From Thauera sp. K11 (GTDB lineage Bacteria > Pseudomonadota > Gammaproteobacteria > Burkholderiales > Rhodocyclaceae), in the NCBI RefSeq assembly GCF_002354895.1, contig NZ_CP023439.1, positions 124,001 through 188,000 on the forward strand: 64,000 nt of DNA, given 5' to 3'. This document shows, one piece after another, positions 1 through 10,072 of the stretch. The notes under the pieces are model-generated. The model saw only the letters and a list, made by a program, of their open reading frames with translations. It was not told the origin of the DNA and did not search any database. The stretch's first letter is position 1. Every line of letters starts with the position of its first letter. The position numbers and the translations under genes are program-made.

Positions 1-1
1 G

Positions 2-109
2 GTGCGCGGCGAGTACCAGGTGCGGGCGATCGTGGACATGTACGGGCAGGTCGGCCGGGTGTGGATACTCACGCCCGAAGAGATCGCCGCGCCCGAGCCC
101 AAGCAGTAA
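2..109 (+). CDS. C-terminal end of an unrecognised protein (partial)
   Basis: An open frame enters from the left edge and ends in TAA at 107-109, 21 bases before miaB. The visible 35 residues contain RAIVDMYGQVGRVWILTPEE and end in a Pro/Glu/Lys tail. I do not recognise the family and assign no function. It runs in the same direction as miaB and could share its transcript. The reading frame is the only one open across this stretch with protein-like composition, but with so few residues the call rests mainly on frame continuity. Confidence 0.5.
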   Translation: MRGEYQVRAIVDMYGQVGRVWILTPEEIAAPEPKQ

Positions 110-130
110 TCCAGCCGTGATTCCCTCCTG

Positions 131-1480
131 ATGAAGAAGCTCTACATCCGCACCTTCGGGTGCCAGATGAACGAGTACGACTCCGACAAGATGGCGGACG
201 TGCTCGGTGCCAGCGAAGAACTGGTCAAGACCGACGACCCGGAAGAGGCGGACGTCATCCTGTTCAACACCTGTTCGGTGCGCGAGAAGGCGCAGGAACG
301 GGTGTTCCACGACCTCGGGCGGGTGAAGCTGCTGAAGCAGGCGAAGCCCGGGCTGATCATCGGCGTGGGTGGCTGCGTGGCCAGCCAGGAGGGCGAGGCG
401 ATCGTGAAGCGCGCGCCCTATGTGGACGTGGTGTTCGGGCCGCAGACTTTGCACCGCCTGCCCAGCCTGATCGATGCGCGCAGGAAGACGGGCCGCTCGC
501 AGGTGGACATCTCGTTCCCGGAGATCGAGAAGTTCGACGCCATGCCGCCGGCGCGCGTGGAGGGGGCGAGCGCCTTCGTGTCCATCATGGAAGGCTGCTC
601 CAAGTACTGCACTTTCTGCGTCGTGCCTTATACCCGTGGCGAGGAGGTGTCGCGCCCGCTGGAGGATGTGCTGGCCGAAATCGCCGGGCTGGCGGCGCAG
701 GGTGTGAAGGAAGTGACGCTGCTGGGCCAGAACGTGAACGCCTGGCGCGGTGCGCTGACGCGCGAGGGCGGGGAGGAGGGCGATTTCGCCTTCCTGCTCG
801 AATGCGTGGCCGAGATCCCCGGCATCGAGCGCATCCGCTACACCACCTCGCATCCGCGCGAGATGACGCAGCGCCTGATCGACTGCTACGCCAGGCTGCC
901 CAAGCTGGTGTCGCAACTGCACCTGCCGGTGCAGTCCGGGTCGGACCGCGTGCTGGCGGCGATGAAGCGCGGCTATTCGGTGCTGGAGTTCAAGTCCGTC
1001 GTGCGCAAGCTGCGCGCCGCGCGGCCGGACCTGTCGCTCACCTCCGACTTCATCGTGGGCTTCCCGGGCGAGACCGAAGACGATTTCGGGAAGACGATGA
1101 AACTGATCGAGGAGGTCGGCTTCGATGGCTCGTTCAGCTTCGTCTATAGCGCCCGCCCCGGCACGCCGGCCGCCGATCTGGCCGACCCGGTGGCGCAGGA
1201 AACCAAGCTCGCCTGGCTGGCGCGGCTGCAGAAGCGCATCGACGAGCAGTACCAGGCCAACAGCGCGGCGATGGTCGGCTCGGTGCAGCGCATCCTGGTC
1301 GAAGGCCCGGCCAGGAAGGATGCCAACGAACTGATGGGCCGCACCGACAACAACCGCGTGGTGAATTTCGCCGCGCCGTCGCCCAGCCGCGACCGCCTGA
1401 TCGGCCGGTTCATCGACGTGCACATCCGTGCCGCGCTGCCGCACAGCCTGCGCGGCGAGATCGTGACCCGGGAATCCTGA
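131..1480 (+). CDS. miaB: tRNA-2-methylthio-N6-dimethylallyladenosine synthase MiaB
   Basis: This is a radical-SAM methylthiotransferase that adds the 2-methylthio group to i6A37 of tRNAs reading UNN codons. The 449 residues show the family layout. An N-terminal UPF0004 domain carries three cluster cysteines (C11, C48, C82). The radical-SAM motif CSKYCTFC gives C156, C160 and C163 for the second 4Fe-4S cluster. A TRAM-like RNA-binding domain forms the C-terminus. Length and start ([14 protein letters not shown]) match the family. The stop overlaps the next start in TGATG, so translation is probably coupled to ybeZ. The miaB-ybeZ-ybeY-corC-lnt order is widely conserved in proteobacteria. Confidence 0.97.
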   Translation: MKKLYIRTFGCQMNEYDSDKMADVLGASEELVKTDDPEEADVILFNTCSVREKAQERVFHDLGRVKLLKQAKPGLIIGVGGCVASQEGEAIVKRAPYVDVVFGPQTLHRLPSLIDARRKTGRSQVDISFPEIEKFDAMPPARVEGASAFVSIMEGCSKYCTFCVVPYTRGEEVSRPLEDVLAEIAGLAAQGVKEVTLLGQNVNAWRGALTREGGEEGDFAFLLECVAEIPGIERIRYTTSHPREMTQRLIDCYARLPKLVSQLHLPVQSGSDRVLAAMKRGYSVLEFKSVVRKLRAARPDLSLTSDFIVGFPGETEDDFGKTMKLIEEVGFDGSFSFVYSARPGTPAADLADPVAQETKLAWLARLQKRIDEQYQANSAAMVGSVQRILVEGPARKDANELMGRTDNNRVVNFAAPSPSRDRLIGRFIDVHIRAALPHSLRGEIVTRES

Positions 1481-2481
1481 TGGCGAAAACCCTGGAAGTC
1501 TTCTTCGAGCCGGTCGACAACCCGCGGCTGGCCCGCATGTGCGGTGCGCTGGAAGAGAACCTGCGCCAGGTCGAGAATGCCTTCGACATCACGATCGGCC
1601 GCCGTGGAGAGCATTTCACGCTGCACGGCCATCCGTCGCAGGTGCTGCGCGGCGAGATGGCGCTCAAGCATTTCTATGAGCAGGCCGACCGCGATCTGTC
1701 GGCGGACGACGTGCAACTGGCGCTGATCGAGATCGCGAACCGGGGCGGCGGCGGCGAGGCCGGCGCGCAGGCGGCGCCGGTGCTGCTGACGCGGCGCACC
1801 GAACTGCACGGCCGCACGCCGCGCCAGGTCGAGTACCTGTGCAACATCCAGCAGCACGACGTGACCTTCGGCATCGGCCCGGCGGGCACCGGCAAGACCT
1901 ATCTCGCGGTGGCGAGCGCGGTCGATGCCTTCGAGCGCGACATGGTCGAGCGCATCATCCTGACGCGGCCGGCGGTGGAGGCGGGCGAGCGCCTGGGCTT
2001 CCTGCCCGGCGACCTGGCGCAGAAGGTGGACCCCTACCTGCGCCCGCTCTACGATGCGCTGTACGACCTGATGGGCTTCGACCGCGTCGCCAAGCTGTTC
2101 GAGCGCAGCCTGATCGAGATCGCGCCGCTCGCCTTCATGCGCGGACGCACGCTGAACAACGCCTTCATCATCCTCGACGAGGCGCAGAACACGACGCCGG
2201 AGCAGATGAAGATGTTCCTCACGCGCATCGGCTTCGGCGCCAAGGCGGTGGTCACCGGCGACCTCACCCAGGTCGACCTGCCGCGCGGCCAGCGCAGCGG
2301 ATTGCGCGAGGCGCGCGAGGTGCTGGCGCAGGTGCGCGGCATCGCCTTCTCCGAATTCCAGAAGGAAGACGTGGTGCGCCATCCGCTGGTGGCGCGCATC
2401 GTCGAGGCTTACGACAACAAGGCGGCGAGCGAGGCGAAGACCGAGGCCGCCCAGGTGCAGGGAGAAAAGGGAAATGCCTAG
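1480..2481 (+). CDS. ybeZ: PhoH-like ATPase YbeZ
   Basis: This is a P-loop ATPase of the PhoH family, linked in the literature to ribosome and RNA metabolism together with YbeY. The 333-residue protein has an N-terminal KH-like region of about 100 residues. Walker A (GPAGTGKT) lies at 133-140 and the Walker B-like stretch [10 protein letters not shown] is near residue 230. The C-terminal tail is short and polar (roughly 310-333). It starts in the TGATG overlap with miaB, and its 3' end contains both the ribosome-binding site (2461-2470) and the start of ybeY. The product is cytoplasmic. The family is certain; the exact biochemical role is not settled even for characterised homologues. Confidence 0.95.
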   Translation: MAKTLEVFFEPVDNPRLARMCGALEENLRQVENAFDITIGRRGEHFTLHGHPSQVLRGEMALKHFYEQADRDLSADDVQLALIEIANRGGGGEAGAQAAPVLLTRRTELHGRTPRQVEYLCNIQQHDVTFGIGPAGTGKTYLAVASAVDAFERDMVERIILTRPAVEAGERLGFLPGDLAQKVDPYLRPLYDALYDLMGFDRVAKLFERSLIEIAPLAFMRGRTLNNAFIILDEAQNTTPEQMKMFLTRIGFGAKAVVTGDLTQVDLPRGQRSGLREAREVLAQVRGIAFSEFQKEDVVRHPLVARIVEAYDNKAASEAKTEAAQVQGEKGNA

Positions 2482-3268
2482 GGAGCAGGCCGCGCGCGAC
2501 GGCGGGCCGAAGATCTTCGCCGTCGATGCCGACGGCAAGAGTACGCGGGTGAAGGCCGAGCGCCTGGAGATCGAACTCGACGACGGCCGGCGCCTGTCGC
2601 TGTGCTTTCCGGAGCGCGCCTGGGGTGACCTCGAGATCGAGGCCGAGACGGCGAACGAGGCGGATACACCCGTCATCAGCCTGCAACCGGGCGCATGCAA
2701 CCTGTTGCTGCTGCGCGTGGATGTGCTGCACGACCTGCTGCCGGTCGTCGATGCGGAGCCGGCGGACGCGAGGGCGCCCGCCCCGGTGCGCAGCGCGCTG
2801 CCGCCGGTGCTGTCGCTGTCGGTGCAGCGCGCGGTGGAAGGCGACGACAAGGCCAACGCGCCGAAGAAGAACCACATCCGCCGCTGGGCGCAGGCCGCGC
2901 TGCAGGGCGATGCGGAGATCACCGTGCGATTCGTCGGCGAGGAGGAAGGGCGACGGCTAAACCGCGAATTCCGCGGCAAGGACAATGCCACCAACGTGCT
3001 GACTTTCAGCTATGGCGAAGGCGAGATGCTGGCGGCGGCGGAAACCGGCGCGCCGCTCACCGGCGACCTCGTGCTGTGCGTGCCGGTGGTGGTGCGCGAG
3101 GCGGCCGAGCAGGGCAAGACGCTGGAGGCCCATTTCGCCCATCTCGTCGTGCATGGGATGCTGCACCTGCAGGGCTACGATCATCTCGAGGACGCCGAGG
3201 CCGAGCGCATGGAGGCGCTCGAGACGCAGATCCTGCGCGGACTGGGCTATGCTGATCCCTATGCATGA
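2474..3268 (+). CDS. ybeY: Endoribonuclease/rRNA maturation factor YbeY with an extra N-terminal domain
   Basis: The C-terminal part (from about residue 112) is a standard YbeY metal-dependent RNase, which acts in 16S rRNA 3' maturation and ribosome quality control. Its metal motif [11 protein letters not shown] is intact. The protein has 264 residues, whereas YbeY is normally about 150-160. The extra 110 residues at the N-terminus look folded (alternating beta-like segments around [19 protein letters not shown]). The chosen ATG follows GGAGAAAAGG at a normal distance and overlaps the ybeZ end by 8 nt. I see no Shine-Dalgarno sequence ahead of the GTG codons near 2790-2830, which favours one long fused product. 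The N-terminal domain is unassigned. Confidence 0.93.
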   Translation: MPREQAARDGGPKIFAVDADGKSTRVKAERLEIELDDGRRLSLCFPERAWGDLEIEAETANEADTPVISLQPGACNLLLLRVDVLHDLLPVVDAEPADARAPAPVRSALPPVLSLSVQRAVEGDDKANAPKKNHIRRWAQAALQGDAEITVRFVGEEEGRRLNREFRGKDNATNVLTFSYGEGEMLAAAETGAPLTGDLVLCVPVVVREAAEQGKTLEAHFAHLVVHGMLHLQGYDHLEDAEAERMEALETQILRGLGYADPYA

Positions 3269-4158
3269 AGACTTGCGCGCACGCTGACGGCGTGCGCGTG
3301 CCCGACGACCCGATGGAACCTTCCCCTACAAGCAAACCGTCGCTGCTCGACCGGCTCTCGTCGATGATCTCGGGCGAGCCGGCGGATCGTGAAGACCTGC
3401 TCGCACTGATACAGTCGGCGTGCGAACGCAACCTGTTCGACTCCGATGCGCTGTCCATCATCGAAGGCGCGCTGCAGGTGTCCGACATGCAGGTGCGCGA
3501 CGTGATGGTGCCGCGCGCGCAGATGGACGTGGTGCGCCTCGACGACTCGATCGACCGCATCGCGCATTTCGTCATCGATACCGGGCATTCGCGCTTTCCG
3601 GTGGTGGGCGACAGCAAGGACGACGTCCTGGGCATCTTCCTCGCCAAGGACCTGCTGCCGCATTTCATCGGCCGCCCCTTCGACCTGCGCGGGATACTGC
3701 GGCCGGCGGTGTTCATCCCGGAGACGAAGCGCCTGAACGTGCTGCTGAGGGAATTCCGCGTCAGCCGCAACCACATGGCGATCGTCGTCGACGAATACGG
3801 CGGCGTGGCCGGCCTGGTGACGATCGAGGACGTGCTCGAACAGATCGTCGGCGACATCGAGGACGAATACGACGGCACCGGCGAGGACGACAACATCCGC
3901 CTGCTGCAGGGCAGCCGCTACCGCGTGAAGGGGACGACCGAACTGGCCGCCTTCAACGCCGCCTTCGCCACGCACCTGCAGAGCGAGGACGTCGAGACGA
4001 TGGGCGGCTACGTCATCCAGCACTTCGGCCGCGTGCCGCAGCGCGGCGAGTCGATCGACATCGAAAACCTGCGCGTGCGCGTGCTGCGCGCAGACAGCCG
4101 GCGTGTCCTCACCCTGGTGGTCGAACCCTTGCCGCCGCTGGACACCGCCGGCGGCTGA
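3265..4158 (+). CDS. corC: CorC/HlyC-type CBS-domain protein
   Basis: This protein belongs to the CorC family, tied in enterobacteria to Mg2+/Co2+ efflux and often to membrane-stress tolerance. The 297 residues contain a CBS pair (about 85-205, with [12 protein letters not shown] opening the first CBS and [20 protein letters not shown] in the second). A CorC_HlyC transporter-associated domain follows (about 215-290). There are no membrane spans, so this is the cytoplasmic subtype. The ATG at 3265 overlaps the ybeY stop as ATGA. A second candidate start at 3313 ([15 protein letters not shown]) gives the more typical family N-terminus. It lies directly before lnt, the usual arrangement. Confidence 0.93.
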   Translation: MKTCAHADGVRVPDDPMEPSPTSKPSLLDRLSSMISGEPADREDLLALIQSACERNLFDSDALSIIEGALQVSDMQVRDVMVPRAQMDVVRLDDSIDRIAHFVIDTGHSRFPVVGDSKDDVLGIFLAKDLLPHFIGRPFDLRGILRPAVFIPETKRLNVLLREFRVSRNHMAIVVDEYGGVAGLVTIEDVLEQIVGDIEDEYDGTGEDDNIRLLQGSRYRVKGTTELAAFNAAFATHLQSEDVETMGGYVIQHFGRVPQRGESIDIENLRVRVLRADSRRVLTLVVEPLPPLDTAGG

Positions 4159-4160
4159 CG

Positions 4161-5654
4161 ATGCGTTCCAGGATATTGGCGCTGCTCGCGGGCGGCACGT
4201 CGGTGTTCGCGTTCGCGCCCTTCGGCCTGTTTCCGCTGGCGCCGGCGGCGCTGGCGGTGCTGGCGTGGCAGTTGCAGCGTGCAGAGCGCGTCCGCGAGGG
4301 CTTCCTGCTCGGCATGGCCTGGGGGTTCGGCGCCTTCGCCGGCGGCGTGTCCTGGCTGTACGTGGCGCTCAACCGCTACGGCGGCATGCCGATGCCGCTG
4401 GCGGTGCTCGCCATCGCGCTGTTCTGCGCCTACCTGGCGCTGTACCCGGCGCTGGCCGGGGCGCTGTTCGTGCGCCTGCGCGCCGGTGGCGTACTGGCGC
4501 GCGCGGCATTGTTCGGTGCGCTGTGGCTGCTGGCCGAGTGGCTGCGCGGCGTGGTGTTCACCGGCTTTCCGTGGCTCGCCATCGGTTATTCGCAGACGCC
4601 GCCGAGCCCGCTGGCGGGCTTCCTGCCGGTGATCGGCGTGTATGGCGCGGGCGGTCTCGTCGCCTTTCTCGCCGCGCTGGCGGCGCTGGCGCCCTGGCGA
4701 CGGCCGCGGGCCCTGCTGCTGCCGGCGGCGCTGGCGGTGGTGCTGGTCGGCGGCGGCGCGGGCCTGCGCGCGGTGGCGTGGACGGTGCCGGCCGGCGCGC
4801 CGCTGTCGGTGGCGCTGGTCCAGACCAACTTCGAGCAGTCGCTGAAGTGGAACCCGGAGCATTTCGTCGACGTGCTGCGCGGCAACGCCGAACTGGTGCG
4901 CGATACCGCGGCGCAACTGGTGGTGCTGCCCGAGACGACGCTGCCGACGCTGGAGGACAGGCTGCCGGAGGGTTACCTCGACCTGCTGCGCGGCTTCGTG
5001 CGCGAGCATGGCGGCGACCTGGTGCTGGGCGTGTTCCGCAGTGAGCCGGGAGCGGGGCCGGACGGGGACGAGGCGCGGCGCATCTACAACGCCGCGATCA
5101 GCCTGGGGGTCGCGCCGCCGCAGACCTATGCCAAGCAGCACCTGGTGCCCTTCGGCGAGTATTCGCCGCCGCTGTTCGACTGGTTCTACCACCTCGTCGA
5201 CATCCCGATGTCGGACCAGACGCGCGGCGCTCCCGACCAGCCGCCGATGGCGCTGGGCGGCCAGCGCATCGCGCTCAACATCTGCTACGAGGATCTCTTC
5301 GGCGCCGAGCTGATCCGCGCGCTGCCGCAGGCCACGCTGATGCTGAACCTCTCCAACCTCGCCTGGTACGGCGATTCGCTGGCCCAGCCGCAGCATCTGC
5401 AGATCGCCCGCGTGCGTGCGCTCGAGACCGGCCGGCCGATGCTGCGCTCGACCAATACCGGCATGACCGCGGTGGTCGAGCCCGACGGCAGCGTCACCGG
5501 CGTGCTGCCGGAATTCGAGCGCGGCGTGCTGCACGCCGAGGTGCGCGGCCACCAGGGGCTCACGCCCTACGCCCGCTGGGGCGACCACGCGGCGCTGGGA
5601 CTCGCCCTCGCCGTGCTGGCCGCCGCAGCCGTCCTGCGCCGCCGCGGCGCCTGA
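4161..5654 (+). CDS. lnt: Apolipoprotein N-acyltransferase Lnt
   Basis: Lnt transfers the third acyl chain to the N-terminal cysteine of lipoproteins in the inner membrane. The 497-residue protein starts with hydrophobic segments typical of the multi-span N-terminus (MRSRILALLAGGTSVFAFAP), then has the periplasmic nitrilase-like domain. The catalytic triad is visible as E258 (LPETTLPTL), K325 (YAKQHLVPFGEY) and C375 (NICYEDLFG), close to the E. coli positions. A last membrane span lies near the C-terminus. The start is 2 nt after the corC stop, so it is the last gene of the miaB operon. Candidate lipoprotein substrates in this window include MlaA and the MSHA-like secretin. Confidence 0.96.
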   Translation: MRSRILALLAGGTSVFAFAPFGLFPLAPAALAVLAWQLQRAERVREGFLLGMAWGFGAFAGGVSWLYVALNRYGGMPMPLAVLAIALFCAYLALYPALAGALFVRLRAGGVLARAALFGALWLLAEWLRGVVFTGFPWLAIGYSQTPPSPLAGFLPVIGVYGAGGLVAFLAALAALAPWRRPRALLLPAALAVVLVGGGAGLRAVAWTVPAGAPLSVALVQTNFEQSLKWNPEHFVDVLRGNAELVRDTAAQLVVLPETTLPTLEDRLPEGYLDLLRGFVREHGGDLVLGVFRSEPGAGPDGDEARRIYNAAISLGVAPPQTYAKQHLVPFGEYSPPLFDWFYHLVDIPMSDQTRGAPDQPPMALGGQRIALNICYEDLFGAELIRALPQATLMLNLSNLAWYGDSLAQPQHLQIARVRALETGRPMLRSTNTGMTAVVEPDGSVTGVLPEFERGVLHAEVRGHQGLTPYARWGDHAALGLALAVLAAAAVLRRRGA

Positions 5655-5717
5655 CGGCACTGTTTCCGCCGGAGCGGCGGCAAGAATGCATCCCGCTGGA
5701 ACCTTTCCAGCCATGTG

Positions 5718-5750
5718 TTGACTTAAATGGTACTGAAACAGTACTGTATA
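5718..5750 (+). promoter_or_regulatory. Promoter with IscR type-1-like operator ahead of the SUF regulator
   Basis: A -35-like TTGACT lies at 5718-5723 and a weak -10-like TACTGT at 5742-5747 (18-nt spacer). Between and over them is a perfect inverted repeat GTACTG-AAA-CAGTAC at 5730-5744. Its core ACTGAAACAGT fits the centre of the IscR type-1 consensus (ACTRWWWYAGT). The flanking TAT on the right also fits; the left flank fits poorly. The position is what an autorepressing Rrf2 regulator would use. The site is seen in sequence; the regulator-operator pairing is inferred. Confidence 0.6.
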
Positions 5751-5786
5751 TCCGACCCGCCCACCGGCGAACATCGGGAGACGGCC

Positions 5787-5966
5787 ATGGAGCCAACGAC
5801 GATCCGGCGCTTGCTTGAAACCACCGCCCGCCACCTCGGGCTGGGCACCGCACGGTGCGCGGCCATCCGCCTCGGCGGCGAGTCCGGCGGCTGCGCGCCG
5901 AGCGCTGCGCAAGAGGGGCGGATGAAAGGCGGCGGCCCGGCGCGCATGTCCGGGGCGGCGGCCTGA
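5787..5966 (+). CDS. Possible small leader ORF upstream of the SUF regulator
   Basis: In the 314-base gap between lnt and the SUF regulator there is a 59-codon frame that starts at ATG 5787 with GGGAGA placed about 7 nt upstream. It ends 2 nt before the regulator start, and it lies downstream of the operator-like dyad. The predicted peptide (MEPTTIRRLLETTARHLGLG then a Gly/Ala/Arg-rich tail) resembles no family I know. The spacing suggests translational coupling, but GC-rich DNA readily yields such frames by chance. Apart from this frame and the promoter/operator, I see nothing else in the gap. Confidence 0.25.
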   Translation: MEPTTIRRLLETTARHLGLGTARCAAIRLGGESGGCAPSAAQEGRMKGGGPARMSGAAA

Positions 5967-5968
5967 TC

Positions 5969-6442
5969 ATGCTGCGCATCAGCAAGCTCACCGACTACGG
6001 CACGCTGGTGCTGACGCACATGGCGAATTTCCCCGATCGCCTGTTCAGCGCCAACGATCTTGCCGCCACGCTGGGGCTGGGCGCGCCGACCGTCAGCAAG
6101 GTGCTGAAGTCGCTCGGCCGCCACGATCTGGTGCGCAGCGTCCGCGGCCTGCGCGGCGGCTATGCGCTGAGCCGGCCGGCGGAGCAGATCAGCGTGGCCG
6201 ACATCGTCGATGCGCTGGAGGAACAACCCTTCGGCCTCACCGAGTGCAGCGCCGGTGCCGGGTTGTGCGATTTCGAGAACGGCTGCCAGATCCGCGCCAA
6301 CTGGCAGCGCATCAATGGCGTGGTGAGGCGCGCGCTCGAGGATGTGAGCCTGGCCGACATGGCCGGCCCGCTGCCGGTGGCCGGCGGCGACGCGCACCCG
6401 ATCGCCGGCCCGCAGCCGATCAAGGGGCGCATCGCCCAGTGA
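5969..6442 (+). CDS. Rrf2-family SUF system regulator
   Basis: This is an Rrf2 winged-helix transcription factor of the subgroup found at the head of Xanthomonas-type SUF operons. The 157 residues begin MLRISKLTDYGTLVLTHMAN, followed by the helix-turn-helix (about 25-65). The cluster-binding loop carries three cysteines C93, C100 and C106 (TECSAGAGLC, then ENGC), expected to hold an Fe-S cluster. The start was chosen at ATG 5969 because family homology begins exactly there; the frame is open further upstream. It precedes sufB by 9 nt and has a dyad operator upstream, so it probably represses its own operon according to Fe-S status. Confidence 0.9.
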   Translation: MLRISKLTDYGTLVLTHMANFPDRLFSANDLAATLGLGAPTVSKVLKSLGRHDLVRSVRGLRGGYALSRPAEQISVADIVDALEEQPFGLTECSAGAGLCDFENGCQIRANWQRINGVVRRALEDVSLADMAGPLPVAGGDAHPIAGPQPIKGRIAQ

Positions 6443-6451
6443 CGAGGAGCC

Positions 6452-7906
<1,455 letters not shown>

Positions 7907-7940
7907 GGCCGTTCAGGGCAAACAGGACAGGGAGAACGTC

Positions 7941-8717
7941 ATGCTCGATATCCGCAATCTTCACGTATCCGTCGATGGCAAGCCCATCCTGCGCGGCTTC
8001 GACCTCCAGGTGGGCACCGGCGAGGTGCATGCCATCATGGGGCCCAACGGCTCGGGCAAGAGCACGCTGGCGCAAGTGCTGGCCGGGCGCGACAGCTTCA
8101 CCGTCGAGGACGGCAGCGTCACCTGGGACGGCGTCGACCTGCTCGCGCTGCCCACCGAGGAGCGCGCCCGCGCTGGCCTGTTCCTCGCCTTCCAGTACCC
8201 GGTCGAGATTCCCGGCGTTTCCAATGCCTATTTCCTGAAGGCGGCGGTCAACGCGGTGCGCCGCCACCGCGGCGAGCCCGAGTACGACGCGATGGATTTC
8301 CTGAAGCGGGTGAAAGCGGAGATGAAGGCCGTCGGCATGAGCGAGGAGTTTCTCTACCGCTCGGTGAACGAGGGCTTTTCCGGCGGCGAGAAGAAGCGCA
8401 ACGAGGTGCTGCAGATGGCGCTGCTCGAGCCGCGGCTGGCGATACTCGACGAAACCGACTCCGGCCTCGACATCGATGCGCTGCGCATGGTGGCCGACGG
8501 CGTCAACCGGCTGCGCTCGCCGGAGCGCTCGATGATCGTCATCACCCACTACCAGCGCCTGCTCGACTACATCGTGCCCGACAAGGTGCACGTGCTGTCG
8601 CGCGGGCGCATCGTGCGCTCGGGCGGGCGCGAGCTGGCGCACGAGCTGGAGGCGCGCGGCTATGGCTGGATCGACGAGGCGCAGCCGGCCCAGGGGGCGC
8701 AAGGGGCGGCGTCATGA
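7941..8717 (+). CDS. sufC: Fe-S assembly ATPase SufC
   Basis: SufC is the ABC-type ATPase of the SufBCD complex; it has no membrane partner. The 258 residues show Walker A GPNGSGKS at 34-41, the signature FSGGEKKRNE and Walker B with LAILDETDSGLD, the last being typical of SufC. AGGGAGAAC lies a suitable distance upstream of the ATG. The stop overlaps the sufD start by 4 nt (ATGA). The tail after residue about 245 is short and Ala/Gln-rich, as in related bacteria. Confidence 0.97.
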   Translation: MLDIRNLHVSVDGKPILRGFDLQVGTGEVHAIMGPNGSGKSTLAQVLAGRDSFTVEDGSVTWDGVDLLALPTEERARAGLFLAFQYPVEIPGVSNAYFLKAAVNAVRRHRGEPEYDAMDFLKRVKAEMKAVGMSEEFLYRSVNEGFSGGEKKRNEVLQMALLEPRLAILDETDSGLDIDALRMVADGVNRLRSPERSMIVITHYQRLLDYIVPDKVHVLSRGRIVRSGGRELAHELEARGYGWIDEAQPAQGAQGAAS

Positions 8718-10072
8718 GTGCCATCTCCCACTGGCTGGAGCGCTACAACACCCGCCGCGGCGAACTGCCCGGCGCTGGCGTGCCCTGGCTCGACGCATTG
8801 CGCGAGCAGGCGATCATCCGCTTCGCCGACGAAGGCTGGCCGACGTCGCGGCTGGAAAACTGGCGCCATACCTCGCTGGCGCTGCTGGAGGAACGGACGT
8901 TTGCGCCGGCTGCCGCGGCGGCCGAGCCCGCGGCCGTGCTGCGGCGCCTGCGCGACGCGGACGCGAACGCCGGGGGCCGCGGACACTGGCTGGTGTTCGT
9001 CGATGGCCGCCATGCGCCGGCGCTGTCCGGGATCGGCCCGCTGCCGGCGGGCGCGGAGATCCGCGCCTTGTCCGAGGTGCTCGCCGCGCATCCCGAGCGC
9101 GTCGAGGGCCACTTCGGCGCGGCCGGGGACGGCGCCAGCCCGGCGGCGCTCAACGCCGCGCTCGCCACCGACGGCGCCGTCATCCGCCTGGCGCGCGGCG
9201 TGGCGCTGGAAGCGCCGGTCCATCTGGTGTTCATCGGCGGCGTACGCGAGGGCGCGAGCCTGCTGCGCAACCTGGTGATCGCCGAGGCGAACGCCGAGGC
9301 CACGATCGTCGAGCACTACGTGGGCGCCGCGCAGGACGGAGCGGAGGATGCGGCGCCGGGCGAGGCGGACGGGCGGCTGACCAATGCCGTCACCCGCATC
9401 GCGGCGGAGCAGGATGCGCGCATCACCCACCTCAAGCTGCAGGAAGAGGACCGCCACACCGTGCATCTGGCGGCGATCGATGCCGTGCAGGCGCGCGGTT
9501 CGAGCTTCGCGTCGCACTCGCTGTCCTTCGGCGCGCAACTGGCGCGCAACGACATTGCCACCCGCTTCGACGGCGAGGGCTGCGAGGTGCTGCTGAACGG
9601 CCTGTTCCACGTCGATGGGCGGCGCCACGTCGACCACCACACCCGCATCGACCACGCCCGGCCGCGCGGCACCAGCCGCGAGTTCTACCGCGGCGTGCTC
9701 GACGGCGCCGGGCGCGGCGTGTTCGCCGGCCGCATCCTGGTGGCGCCGGGGGCGGTGCGCACCGACGCGATGCAGCGCGCCGACAACCTGCTGCTGTCGC
9801 CGCAGGCCGAGGCGGATGCGCGGCCCGAACTCGAGATCTACGCCGACGACGTGAAATGCGCGCACGGCGCCACCGTCGGCCAGATCGACGAAGACAGCCT
9901 GTTCTACCTGCGTACGCGGGGCCTGGACGAGGCGCATGCGCGCAACCTGCTGACCTACGCCTTCGCCGCCGAAGCGCTGGCGCGCATCGGCCTGGCGCCG
10001 CTGCGGCAGCGCGCGCAGGCGGCGATCCGTGCCCGGCTGCCGGGCGGCGAACCGATGGAGGATCTGCGATGA
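8714..10072 (+). CDS. sufD: Fe-S cluster assembly subunit SufD
   Basis: SufD is the SufB paralogue that completes the scaffold and is linked to iron entry. The 452-residue protein keeps the family features. The N-terminal helical part contains GWPTSRLENWRHTSL. A central beta-helix follows, and the C-terminal motif DDVKCAHGATVGQIDEDSLF carries the conserved Cys-His pair used at the SufB/SufD interface. It starts in an ATGA overlap with sufC and ends in an ATGA overlap with sufS, so the whole block is translationally coupled. Confidence 0.96.
   Translation: MSAISHWLERYNTRRGELPGAGVPWLDALREQAIIRFADEGWPTSRLENWRHTSLALLEERTFAPAAAAAEPAAVLRRLRDADANAGGRGHWLVFVDGRHAPALSGIGPLPAGAEIRALSEVLAAHPERVEGHFGAAGDGASPAALNAALATDGAVIRLARGVALEAPVHLVFIGGVREGASLLRNLVIAEANAEATIVEHYVGAAQDGAEDAAPGEADGRLTNAVTRIAAEQDARITHLKLQEEDRHTVHLAAIDAVQARGSSFASHSLSFGAQLARNDIATRFDGEGCEVLLNGLFHVDGRRHVDHHTRIDHARPRGTSREFYRGVLDGAGRGVFAGRILVAPGAVRTDAMQRADNLLLSPQAEADARPELEIYADDVKCAHGATVGQIDEDSLFYLRTRGLDEAHARNLLTYAFAAEALARIGLAPLRQRAQAAIRARLPGGEPMEDLR

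Noticed and set aside
1144..2994. 616-codon open frame on the minus strand over ybeZ
   Set aside because: Antisense to miaB, ybeZ and ybeY; Arg/His/Ala-rich with no domain.
5727..5786. Start of a 79-codon ORF at ATG 5727
   Set aside because: This start lies inside the operator and promoter dyad, so it cannot be on the transcript; only the internal ATG at 5787 remains possible.
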